Source of the DNA: Membranipora membranacea
Lineage: Eukaryota; Bryozoa; Gymnolaemata; Cheilostomatida; Membraniporidae
Direction of reading: 5' to 3'
Assembly (NCBI GenBank): GCA_914767715.1
Contig: OU612071.1
Location: forward strand, 12,817,493 to 12,881,492
DNA length: 64,000 bases
The notes beneath the pieces are model-generated. The model was not told the DNA's origin. It saw nothing but the letters and a program-made list of their open reading frames with translations, and did no database searches. A program made the position numbers and the translations under genes. Below, piece by piece: positions 47,101 to 59,100 of this stretch (within the stretch, counting starts at the first letter, position 1; every line of letters starts with the position of its first letter).

Positions 47101-49412
47101 AATTTGATTCGAGGTCATTCTAAACAACATGGAATAAGAATGACCACATCTTGCCAAAAAATGGAGGCTTATGAAAGCAGTACGGCAACAACAGAAAGCT
47201 GTGGCAACTTTGCTATAAAATGACACAAGAAATCTCATTCATAGAGGAAGAATTTATGTATTTAATCTTAGATGCTATTATTTTGCTATTCTCACACAAC
47301 GTAAATTTGCGGCAGAGGGAAGGGATTAATATAATATAATTTTATGTAAGACTCTAATAGGAAAGTGCAGAATCTTATTTAATTAAATTGCCGTTAGGAA
47401 CTACCTGTGTGGAGTGTTATTCTGGAAAATTCTGATAGTTCCCTTTTTCAATCACACACATTTCAACTTATCAACTGACGATGACAAACAGCATTTCACT
47501 GAACATGTAAGGAACATATTTTATGGTACTGACAAACAGGTCTGTACTTCAAGGCTGCAAGTGGTAATAAAACTCAAACTGCTGAGGATCAGCAGAGACA
47601 TCAGCTGAGACATCAGCATAATGTTCACACATGATGGCATTGTGCAAAACTCTGCTGTTGCAATTCAGCTATTCAGTGTGATTTTGTTATTCAGATTACA
47701 GATTGCAAGTAAGAATGACAGACAAAGAAATAGCTGTATAGCTCACCAAACAACTTCACTGAAAAATGTCTAAATATCGGATGGAGCTTCTTAATCTAAA
47801 GATGTTATAGTTTGTTTAGCGTAGAGGGGAGAGGCCCAAACTCGCTCTGAATAGTGTCATATTTTAACTCCAGGATATAATCTGCAAGGGATTACCAAAG
47901 TCTCAGATCAGACAGTGTTTTTGTCTATAAGAATAAAATACCAATAATAGCAAGTATCAAATATTGTGCTGTATGAAGGGAACACCTAACAAATTCACTG
48001 ATAAATATAGATTGGAAGTTTCTAAACTTTAAATTGTGCTTCTCAATCTATATAAATGGTTTTGTATACATGAGGGAGGCCCAAACTTGCTCTGAATAGT
48101 TCTATATTATAACTCCATGGATACAAACGCCAAGAGATTACCAAAGTCCTAATTCACAACCTCATTAATCACATATCGAAACCAGCCCAAAAATAGCACC
48201 CTCAATCCATCAGGTAGATTGAGTAATGAGGTGAAAAATGCCATAGTAAATAAATATTTGAGTTGTAGTAGATTGTAGTAGCACTCAAGTTATCATGTCT
48301 CATCCCTGTAACTGTTATGGTAGAGGCAGTTTTGTATCTGTATTAACTACAACTGCGTGGTGACTAGCCTGGGCAGGCACCCACCCCCGACAGCCTGCCC
48401 AGGCTCCATGTTGACCATGATGGGCCTTCATCAGTCCTCTTGATAGTTAAAGAACTGTTTCACCCTAGAAGAGTGAACTACCTTCACATCACCACCCACC
48501 TATCTGAAATAGGTGCTCACTAACATTAAATCTCTCCAAACTAGAGAACCGGGCTACCTACCTAATAATTACTCTACTAGTTGGAGATTTGGTATAGTCA
48601 GATTATTTAAACATAAATCGTTGTGGCTCATAGTTCATGTAATTCGTCTCCCATCGAGTTTGGAGGTAAATATCGATCAATAGACCTTCAACATTCAGCC
48701 CTCTTACAACATCATAAGTAATTTGTTGTCTATCTCAGTACTGTACTGTACTGTACAGTACTGTATCAAAAAACCAAAAATAATACATTAATTGCCTTAG
48801 CCTTGTCAGGTGGCCAATAAGTGTTTTTGTCACACAAAAACAAACAAACAGCAGAGACTGCTTGACATACACCTATATCTGATTAGCCTTAGTGGTTAGG
48901 ATTCAGACTTCTCAATCTGTGAGTTGCAGGTTCAAATCCTGGCCACTACCCATGCTGCTTATGAAGGTGAGCTTTTTCATATATAACCACCCTTACCATA
49001 TACAAGGGTGTGCGAAATAGATCAGTTGTATAATGTCTTATGTAAGCATATTCTCATTGGCCCGAAAGGCACTGAGCAGCAAATAAGCCTATACATTGTA
49101 ATGTACTTTTGGTGGTATCTTTGATCATAAAAGTTCCAATTTATGCAAATGGTACTTACTGCCTATTTTACGTGTGCTAAGTATGACTATGACCAGCGGG
49201 TTTGTAAATAGTCCCAGTATAAATATAAACAGGTTAGAATATCTCCCCAAGTCACTCCAGGTCTGATCAAAGAATGGAACTCGGACTGTTGTACTAGTCA
49301 TCATCCTCGACAGCGGATCCATTGTTGTCGCTTCTAATAAGTGGTTTGACATGTCCACTGCCGGGTGCGGATGATGGTCTAGAAAGAAGGCTGCCGTTGT
49401 GTTGGACGCCAT
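41113..49412 (-). CDS. Class A peptide-type GPCR 3 (conventional member of the cluster)
   Basis: Four minus-strand exons (49160-49412, 46116-46354, 43786-44234, 41113-41332) join in phase to 386 residues. The N-terminus is longer than in GPCR 1 and 2 (about 57 residues, NTT glycosylation motif at 4-6). TM1 is about 58-80. TM2 has LAVSDMGS with Asp99. Cys130 precedes TM3, which ends TAERF (an ERY-like motif). ECL2 carries YKQCVP. TM5 contains FIPAS. The third intracellular loop is long and Ser-rich. TM6 has LPRGIS. TM7 ends NHSTNFFLY, a form common in FMRFamide/GPR139-like peptide receptors, followed by HKKFRF, a helix-8 start. Three intron positions and phases match GPCR 1 and 2. The ligand is unknown. 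Introns are large and hold SINE-like insertions. Confidence 0.9.
43531..43705 (+). mobile_element. tRNA-derived SINE-like element with RTE-like tail, in GPCR 3 intron
   Basis: It follows two TA-repeat tracts (about 43478-43493 and 43513-43528). The head GGGCGTGGTGCAATGGATAG resembles a tRNA D-arm with a pol III A-box. The body then reads GGCATCAGGTAGGGCATCCA, a motif I associate with 3' tails of RTE-group LINEs and their SINE partners. It ends in an A-rich run (AAAACAAAAAAACAAG) at about 43686-43702. The orientation is opposite to the host gene. Confidence 0.55.
48366..48405. repeat. GC-rich perfect stem-loop
   Basis: AGCCTGGGCAGGC (48366-48378) and its exact reverse complement (48393-48405) flank a 14-base C-rich loop, inside the first intron of GPCR 3. 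It is strongly GC-rich against an AT-rich background. Confidence 0.8.
48881..48950 (+). mobile_element. tRNA-like head of a SINE (or tRNA pseudogene)
   Basis: The 70 bases have a tRNA-Glu-like D-arm (TAGTGGTTAGGATTC) and an exact B-box GGTTCAAATCC (48929-48939). The anticodon stem pairs only four bases, with an 8-base loop, and no 7-bp acceptor stem forms. It is therefore a tRNA relic, not a working tRNA. The sequence to about 49100 (with GGCCCGAAAGGCACTGAGC near 49060) may be the SINE body. Confidence 0.6.
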
Positions 49413-51300
49413 TATCCCTGGCGACGAACCAAAATCAAAGCCTATCGTTCTTTACAGATTTAACCCATCAGGAGACAATGAGGGTGTGATTATCTCCTTT
49501 GCTTTCCCACTAGGTGTGAGCCAGGGCTTCGTGAGAAGTGTTGCAGTCAGCAACTGGAAAAGAGGTGCTCTGCAAAGCAGAAATGTATGGTTAAGAACAC
49601 AAATACTATCCAACTTCCTTATATGTTTATAAGTACAGAGAACCCTCCTGGTTGTTAGATGTCCACAGCTGATAAAGTCCAGTCATCAATACTACAGGAG
49701 TGAATGGATTGTCTGTATCCAGTCTCCTGTCTCGGTGTCGCGATATCACATAAGGATGGAACAGTCATTTGGTGCTGGAATGCGCTTTACTAGGTGATTA
49801 TGGAAGCAAGAGTAATTATTACAATCCATCTCTTAACGACTCCCTAATGATGTTACTACCCTTAGCTGGACACCTTTGAATACTAATCACTTAGTCTGGG
49901 GCGTCTCACCTACGTCGCAGCATAACCCTAGATCCATGACGGTCACCATATAAGTGGTACGAACAATTCCTGGCACCTGACCAAAAACAGATCCCATTTG
50001 AAGTTTAGCCTGGGATTCAAGAAAATTTGTGAGGTTGGGTTTAACGCCATATGCCCTATATGCAGTAAGAATAAAGATATATGGTTATTTATTGGTTTTT
50101 TACCGCTCATTGCTTCGTACAGAGTTAAGGAGCATGAGAATCCATCAGGTGTGTCGATTTATATAAACCTTCTAATATAATATGATATAAGTGGATGGAT
50201 TAGGTCCAAGTAGTGTATTAAGCTTTGTCCTAAGCCCCCTTGTCATGTTTAGTTTTGGTAATTAAAGAGAAATCCCAGACGCACAATAAACCTGAGATGC
50301 CTCCTATCAAATATTACAAAAGAGTTTTCGGTTTTTCATTTTTATTATTTGAATGATCACCCCCCTGGAGAGAGTGGCACAATACGCCCCTGGGCTGTCT
50401 CATCCCTTTTTATCAAACATCTATCAATCCTGATATGATGAGCGTGTTATACAATCACTCTCGTGGATTCAGGAAAAGAAATTGAATTAAATTGAAATTT
50501 AAATTAAATTGAAAATTAAATTAAATTTATCAGGATGGATCAGATGGAGTTCAGGATCATTAATAAACTTTTCCTGTTGGTTCATCATTGGAAAGTTGGC
50601 GGTTGTTACTGGAAAGGTGTTGTATTAAAGCTACATAGGGCACTCCGCCACCAACCAACTGTTTTCCTGCACAGATTATACATGGGCAGTTTTCAAATCA
50701 TACGCATAGCAATAATCAATTGCAGGTATACGCTCTCATCTAAGCTAGTGAAAGTATTGTGCTAGCAGTAAGTGGCCGCCTAACTATAGCTAAACTGACC
50801 CCTAGCAATTACTTATTCCTCTAGGATAGTTTAGCTAAGTCCTGATGGTATAAAGTAGTGGTCAATTAATGAGGATTTACAGTAGAGTGGTCCATTAGTG
50901 GGGATTTACAGTCCATTATTGGGTGTAATTATTGGGTCCATTATTGGGTGTCTAAAAAAAGACGAATTTTTCTCCATGTCAATAATCTCATATATATAGT
51001 ATATTGAGATGTTTGACGAATTTTTCTCCATCAATAACTTTATATATTAGTAGAATATTACAGCATTGATTTGGGCCAAGATTGTTGATTATTGCTCTGT
51101 TTTGGGAGTGAAATTAGACTTTATATCTCATAGTTGTGACGCAGGTTTCCTAGATTCTAAGAAATCATTTGGCATCAAAGACTGAGCAGGGAATACGACT
51201 TTCATTTTTGATCGGGACAAAATCAATTTGTATTATAAAATGCCTTAGGCAAGCACAATAATAAGAATGCAAATTTGGAAATTAAGACATGAATATTTCC
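49413..51300. other. Spacer upstream of GPCR 3
   Basis: The 5' flank of GPCR 3. I see no clear promoter motif and no other gene. Confidence 0.4.
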
Positions 51301-51408
51301 TGCTATAGGATAGTTTAAGCGCTCAAACTATGCTGAGATGGCTGGGAGTAACATTTCATTATAATTAATTATCCCGACACAGTTTGAGCGCTCAAACTAA
51401 CTATAGCA
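51301..51408. mobile_element. 108-bp inverted-repeat mini-element
   Basis: The ends TGCTATAG (51301-51308) and CTATAGCA (51401-51408) are inverted. Each is followed inward by the palindrome AGTTTRAGCGCTCAAACT (at 51312-51329 and 51381-51398). The terminal inverted repeats total about 31 bp with few differences, around a 40-bp centre. No clear target-site duplication. Confidence 0.65.
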
Positions 51409-53138
51409 ATCTATTTTTGCACTTAAGATAAAATTCTTCTCTTTTTTATACCAAAAAATTAACTCTGCCTTCTCATGTGTGCTCAATTTCCTGTTTGCAA
51501 CTTTCAACCTGCCTCTCATGATTACTCCAAAATGTTTGTATTGTGCGGTCTACAAGTAAGATTATTGCTTTGTGAGGGAAGTCTGAGAGGGAAGTGCAAT
51601 CAATTCCTTTCTTGTTTTCTGACACTGTGATACAATTTTTTTTGCCCGTTTGCAAATATATGTGTCATCATATTTTGTTACATAATTCAGTTTATCCAGC
51701 ATTCGTGTCCTTATAGACCAGTATGTGACCAGCATCCACCTTTGTACAGTGCCAGGTTGAACCTCAGGCGAATTGGCAATAAAAAGATAACACTTTTTGC
51801 CAACTTCTGGAGGAAATATGACCAGTGTTTGACGTTGTTGGAGTAAGCTACCATTCAGAAAGCATCTTGGGAAGAGTATGCACGTCAACCCCATGTGCGT
51901 TTGAACCTAGTAGGTTAAAAAGTAGAATGCTCAGACCAAATCAACATTTACCTTCATTCAGACTCAAGGAACTTGACTTGTTGACTTGTTTGTAACATGC
52001 ACAGTATTTATTATTCACTGTATGTATGAGAATGATAAATCATTTTTGACTTTGAAAAAAAAACTTGTACCGACCGAATACTCTCTATCTAGGTAAGAAT
52101 GAAAAATAAAAATACAACACTATAAACAATAATTAAGTGTATTTAAAACACATGCTCTGGTGAGGAGTCACACACCAACATGCAGATAATTCAAAAATAA
52201 ATAGTAAATATAATATATGTGTGCAAACCTTTCTAAATCACCCTACTAGCATATGTATGTATGTGAGTGCGAAATGAAAATGTTGCTCATATCTATGCCA
52301 AAAAAAAGAAGTGATACAATGCATTTGTTAAAAGCACCAAAACTATTATTCTTATAAACTTTTGCTTTGAGAGAGGGCACAGGCAAACTTAAACCAAATA
52401 TTTGATTTCAGAATTTTCAATTAACTTCTGTTACCTGCTTTGAGAGAAACTGTACAATATTATACAAATGATAAGAAAATACATAGTATTTGATAAACCA
52501 TTATCAATTAATGAAGCAAAACTTGGGTTCCCTTGACAACTTACTGCAAGGCATTAAAAATGATTACCAGGCCTTATAGACAACAGAAAAAAACCGCCAA
52601 TATAATTTGGAGTTTGACTAAATTTTTCTCATAAAATTAATACTTACATGACAAATAATACCTAAATTGGCTTTAATCCATAGCATCAACTATGCCAAAT
52701 GTTGTCGTTTCACGAGACATCAAAAAAACGAGCGGTACAATCATGATTTATTTGATAAAAAGAGGGATAATTTCCTGGTTTTGGCAATGTAATAATGTGC
52801 TTTAATAGCACTGTGTCTCAGTATCATGTCTCCGACACACTTTTATCTCCGTGTAAATCGCAATAGATTGAGACTTTCATAATCAGCTAAGCAATTAATT
52901 ACATCAATATATGTGTCCTTTATCCTCTTGCAATAAATGTTTCAGGGGCGTTGGCTTGTATAAGAAACAAAAAAATAACTGGTAGCCTCCCTTAATGCAC
53001 TTTGCACCATTGATACAACTAAACCATAAGGCACCATCGATACTTATCCACAAAGATGTATCATCATATTTTACCCACAATGCAACACAATTGCTTCCCA
53101 TAATGCATCAGTAGTTTGTAATTGTCTCTACTTATATG
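51409..53138. other. Spacer; 3' flank of the RasGAP gene
   Basis: A 110-codon minus-strand frame (51562-51894) resembles no known protein and has no visible splice partner. A minus-strand AATAAA (TTTATT at about 52747-52752) could end the RasGAP transcript, about 390 bases past its stop. Confidence 0.4.
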
Positions 53139-56100
53139 CTAACAGAAGCTGCTCTTGTTGTAATCGTTGACATATAGAGTAGTCTTGTAAGTTTGCTGTT
53201 TACTTTCTGCTTTGCGAGTAACTCTGTCTTTCATATCAGTCAGTGTTTTTTGTAGTTTATTATTAGCAGCGTCGAGTTCTCGGATTCGTCTCTCTTGACT
53301 ATCGATAATTTGCTCTTTTCTGGAGATAGCAGACTTCATTTCTTGTTGTTCTTGTCTCAAGTCCTCCTCTATAGCTAGCAACCTAAAGCAAGACAAAAGA
53401 AAAAATTATCAGTGTGTCCAAACAAGAAAGCACCGTGCCATTTACAGGCAATAGGGCATTTTCAAGATTCGAAATCAATGGAAAAGATGAGCTCCACATG
53501 TCGAAAACTGTATGAGAGCTGAAAGTTCCTAATGTCTTCATCTCATACTTTCATTCAATTATTTTTACACTCAACATCCTGATCAATCTCTAAAAACAAT
53601 GATTCACTGCATGTCAATATCAACAAGGAAAATGCTTTTACAGGGAAGGGAAACATAGCCATGCTCAGGTTGTTCCTTTGGTTTCCTAACCCAAACGACA
53701 TGAGAACGATTAAGGTGTCAAAATACACACATCATGCATAACCAAACCATAGAACAACAAAGAAACAAAATGATAGAAATCACAAAACTTGAATAGTTGA
53801 GGCTGCTAAGATTATCAGTTATTCGAAAATAATGATGAACTCATTAGTTTTTAGCAAGATATAATCCTGAAAACAGAATTTTGAAACTTTCGTCGTCGAG
53901 ACAGCTGGCACACACATTATTGTTGAACAAAACTGAAATTGAAAACCTATCTTCCATTTACAGATTGAATCTTGCGTTGGAATTAAAGAAACAATGAGAA
54001 ATAAAATTATGGGTGTCGAATATTAGTTTCTAGGTCACAAGTGGGTAACGGAAATCTTACCAAGCCATGGCACAGTTAATATTTATGTCAAGGTCAAACG
54101 GAGGTCACTAGACAACTGTTAACAACATATCAGTATGTGAGTGAAGGGAGGTACGGAGTCAAGCATTGAAATAATAAAGTTTGCAGGTTAATTTGTTGAA
54201 GCTTCTCCAGATTACAATTTCAGGCATTTTCAAATTTCCCACTACATTCGATCAAAGAGTTTTGATTGGTTATTCAAAGTACCAACTAGAGGAGAGCTTC
54301 ACACAAATAACTACGCAATAGTAATGTAAAGAAAATTTAAATGCATATTTAGTACTTAATTTTTAATGGGTTGGTCAGTTTTGGGTACAGTAATCTCACT
54401 AATTTTTAAGCTCAGGGTGGCAAATTAAATAATTAATTCAACGACCATGCAAAGCATTTCAGGCATACAAGGATAAAATCAGTATGCGTATGCACAACTA
54501 AAACAATACGGTTATCCTAAAAACTACAAGCTTTAGTATATATACTGTATAGGATTTAGGCATGTTAGTATAACCATTCTCCCTGGTATAACTGAGTGTG
54601 GCTTCTGCCGTTGAGGTAATAAGCTTGGATGCAGAGGTAACTCATTCACATAAGGTCCAGTACAGCAGATGGATTAAACCATGAGTAACTATATCAAATC
54701 TATGTTAGCATAAGCATGAATTTAAATATCACTTCTAACAATGTTAGGTCAAAGAGGGTCAAAGGCTACATTCACTATTCTCAAAAGGGTCAAGGTTGTT
54801 TCACTACTAACCTCTGTATGATATTTTTTATCTGTTCATCTTTCTCATGTTGTTGAGCTCGGAGTCGTTCCTCGCTCTTATCTAGCCTTATTTTCCAGTC
54901 CTCCATCACCTGGTTGGTCTGATCTGCCTGGTATGCTAGGCGAGTCTCTGTACCGGAGAGTCTGGACTGGGCCTCAGTCAGCTGTCCTCTAAGGATAGTC
55001 ACCTCCGCCTCATACTGTGAAACAGTGGAGATGAAACTGTGTGAGAAGGTCTAAGGATTAGTCTTAGATTAGGATCTAAGTCTTGACTTATAACTTGAAC
55101 TGACTCAAATGACTTCACTTATCTCTTGAATTTATGCAAGCTCTGATAATACTACCAACTGAATCTTCTTGTTAGATTAACTTGAGCCAATGATAAGCCA
55201 CTACTGAACGATGTAACTAAATGTCTTCCACTTAAACTGAATATCTTGTCCAAGGTGGCTTTTCAGTCTTTCAATGATGGCTTGCAAATTTATTCCGATC
55301 TACTTCGCTGTTACACCGTATGTACAGGAACACAAAGAGCAAGACTGAATGAAGTCTGAAAGAAGTCTGAAAGAAGTCTGAAGGAAGCCATAAAGGCACT
55401 GACCTCCTGTTTGATTTTGCTCGTCTCATCGATACTTTTCTGTAGGTTTCTTATACCAGTCTGTTGGCTGTTTAGGCTCATCTGAGAGCCGGCCCAGCTA
55501 GGAGGTGTACCTGGTCTGTCTCCAGCTCCACCAACCTAACAAACAAATCAGCGGAGATTGTTAGCAAACTAATCATGGATATTTTATCATGCCAAAAACT
55601 AGAACTAAAAGGTTTTTGTCCAGCTTTGTGCTTTCTATTCATCTTCTTAATAACTGAGAGATTTGGTTCACACCTGTTTTTAACACAATTACCAAAACAA
55701 ACTCCATTCCGTCCCTTTTCATTTTAATCAGGGAATAATCAAGAGCCTCCAACTCAATTACTCTGCTTGTGTATTGTCTTTTACAGCAAGCCATTTTGGC
55801 TTCATTAGCTTTTTGTTGGTCGGAAGCTATAAAACTTTATGATGAATATTCTCCGACAGTTACTTTTGTTTCCAAAATGAATGATTGAAACAGAGAAAAA
55901 TTTTCACTTCAAAGCTCCAATGAGGAAACGCGAGCTGCAATTACCTCAATTGAGTGATGATTAGCCTGAGAATCTACAGAGTTAGATCCATCCGGTGCAG
56001 GACGGGTACTCGTTTCAGGGTAGAGCTCCATGGGGAATTTGGCACAACCATATCGTTTTTCATCTAAAGAGGGAAACAATCATAAATATGTCATGAACGA

Positions 56101-59100
56101 TTTAAGATCAGAGACATAAATGAATGAAATGCATTTCCTTTCCCCAGGGTGATTGAGATGACTTTAATTTCCCCAGGGCTCTATATCAGTGATTGAGCAA
56201 CGTCATCCTTACAACTTTCAGCCAAATTATTGGAACAAAAATAATCATCAACTCAACATTGATCAACAATTTTGGCTGGAATAATTAGGAACATACCATA
56301 TACATTTAAAGAAAACATCTCATGATTCAAGTAGAATAACACTAAGTGGGTAACTAACCTCTGAAATGTTCAGAGTCGCTGAGTGGGTGGTCTGACACAC
56401 TGCCAGATGTCAGTGGCAGATCGACACTGTGCTGCTTGTGTGGTCCTGTTAGTGGGTGGTCTCTGTGGTAGGGCTTCAATGGCGGAGATAATACAGCTGG
56501 TTTGTTATCAATAGCTGTCTTCTTATTTCTACCTCTGAGATTCAATGAGTTGAACCTGCAAGAGAAAGAACCATTCAGCTGTTGATTAGATCTACCAAAC
56601 CACAAATAGTAAAGGTTCCACTCAAAAACCTAGTAAAACTCACAGTTATGAAAGAAAAACAGTGTTTCTTAATCACTCTCTAATGTCTACCTTTAGAAAT
56701 CTCTTTACAAAAAAACAATCGACGTTAGGAATGGCTTAGTGGTCCAACTCAGCACGGGTTGATCGAGTGGTATTCAATTATCAACAACATCCCAATCATT
56801 GATCAATAAGTGGGTCGATGATGGACTTGGACTACCATCGACCCAGTTAGAGTTTGGGCGATTAAAATAGGAACTTCAAGTGGGTTGATCTCAAAAAAGA
56901 TAGCGGACCCATCAGTAAGTTAGCCGTAAGGGAAATCCAGTGAGTCAAGCTCAGACTTAGCCTGTATTGACAAGCATTGTCGGTCAGAGGAGGGGGGATG
57001 GGTGTTCCCCCCACCAACAAAGCTTGACAAGGCAGGGAAGCCTAGACTTAGCTAGCTAAAGCTATGATAGTTAAGCTAGGTAGTGGGAAAGGTAGTGTTA
57101 ATTAATAAAAAACCAATATTTTACCGACCTAACAATATGTAGTCTCCTAGAATAACCACGACAAGTCACCGAGTTAATAAAATTATGATAAAACGAAGCG
57201 CAGTGTGAGGCAATAGATGGATGGCAGAAGTCTTCATCACATAGGGTTGTATCATAGAGAAAAGAATTGTTGACCTAAATGATATCGATAAGTTTCGAAA
57301 TAGTAAGAGACTGTCAGAAAACTAGCCAATGCGTTGACTGATTGATTGGAGCAAATCAGCCAATCACAGTCATTATTGGCCACATTGGTTCCACTTGTTC
57401 CATTTTATACATTTTTAACTTACTTGTTAGGTAATGGTGTATACTCTGCAGGTCCTTGGCCTTCTGACACCCTTCTAGGTGAGGTCTGCATGCCTAACAC
57501 ACTCCCTGTACTGTGTTTGAATGCGGGGTTTACAAAAGCCAAGGCCGGTTCCTTACTGGAAGAGGAGGTGGCCGATCCACCAGGCTGTAAACTCGGGGGC
57601 TTCGCTACAATGGAAAGAGAAACAGAGAGTCAAAAAGAGAATCAAATGGTAATCTGCAGCAAAATTTTGATAAAATCTCCTGCGTTGTATCACCTTTGCT
57701 CAGTTGCTGACCCTGAACCTTTACCAGGATGCAACTTATGGGAACAGAATTGGGTGCTGGGGTGGCGGAATCAAGGGTGCTTCATGGTCTCCCATCCCAC
57801 ATAATGTCTCCTAACCAGGTATGCAACATCTTGCGGGTAATGCTAACAGACACCATCACCGAAGGCCAAACATGGCAGTACATTTATAACAAATAAGGGA
57901 TCTCAACTGCTATATCCCACAAATACCATGTAGCAATACTTCATAAAGCTGTGTTTTTAAAGTCATTTTGAGCTGCAAATTTCTACACTGGTCATATCTG
58001 CTACGTATTCTCGTATCTACAAAGGCCTAACATGGTGAGAAGTTGTACCTTTACGTAATGAGCTTAGCTTCAATGAGCCAGTATGTTCATATTCTGGATG
58101 AGATTGTGGCGCTGCAGCAGCGGTTGTACCATAAAGTGGCGCTGCAACACTACTGCCATCCTGATAAGAAGCATTGTCAGTTTTATCAGTTATTTCGGGC
58201 TGATCGTCTGATTTTGAGCTGTTTGTTGTGCCGGTGGCAGCAGCAGGGGTCGCCGAGGTCATGGAGGCGGAGTTTACAGAGGCGGAGTCCTGGTCCATGT
58301 AGGATATCAGGTCTATGTAGTCACCTATCACAATGCATAGAGATATAGAGAATATTAGGAGGAGCTTAGAGTGGGTTATTCTGTTACCATGGTGACAAGA
58401 CAATAAACACAAAAAGATTTCAGGAGCAGACAACGCAATGTTAGAAATTTACTATCAGCCCGAAACCAAGTGATTTGATATTCAAGATCCATCTGAGGGG
58501 TGCTTACAGACATATTGATGGTCAACTGATATAAACGGCAAAACTTTAGCTGCTGATTCATTTTCTTATAGAAAAACAACAACGGTGAACTGCTGCCAGC
58601 CACTATTGTTTTGAGGGGACAAAAATTGAAATTTGGCTAATAAAATGATTATTGGCTGCATAATCAATCCTATATATGAACTACAACCACAACTGTTACA
58701 ATAAGCAAATAAACTGGGTGAGTACCATAATATAAAAGTTTGACGATAAAAGCACAAGAATAAATATATGAGTAGGCCTAGTTAGCCAACAAATTGATAC
58801 CTTGATCTACGTGCCAAACTGGAGCGTGTTAAGAGTTCCAATAAGCCGATAAAGGTCAATTAGCTATTTTGGCTAGAAATTGGCACAAAAGTCTATTTAG
58901 GGTTCAATTCTCAATGGCACCCTGAGTCACATCAAGCCGAAGGTCGATGGGTATCTCACAAGCTATTTGTTATTTTGATAGATCAAGATATCAAGTCTGG
59001 CATAAGTAACTTATTACATATAAAACTTATACAGGTATAAAGGTTATATTATATAGAGATATACCAACAGCCAGCAGATACTCATTACCTTCTACAAGTT

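Noticed and set aside
48739-48766. ACTGT-repeat palindrome
   Set aside because: It is explained by a short 5-base tandem repeat that is self-complementary; no longer structure surrounds it.
48881-48950. Functional tRNA gene
   Set aside because: The B-box is perfect, but no 7-bp acceptor stem forms and the anticodon arm has a 4-bp stem with an 8-base loop; it fits a SINE head or pseudogene.
51562-51894. 110-codon minus-strand frame downstream of the RasGAP gene
   Set aside because: No recognisable motif, no partner exon and no clear promoter; the length is within chance for 64 kb.
57346-57804. 152-codon plus-strand frame
   Set aside because: It is antisense to the RasGAP exon at 57424-57604, whose minus-strand frame is supported by splice phase and family match.
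58043-58348. 101-codon plus-strand frame
   Set aside because: It is the antisense shadow of the RasGAP exon 58049-58324.
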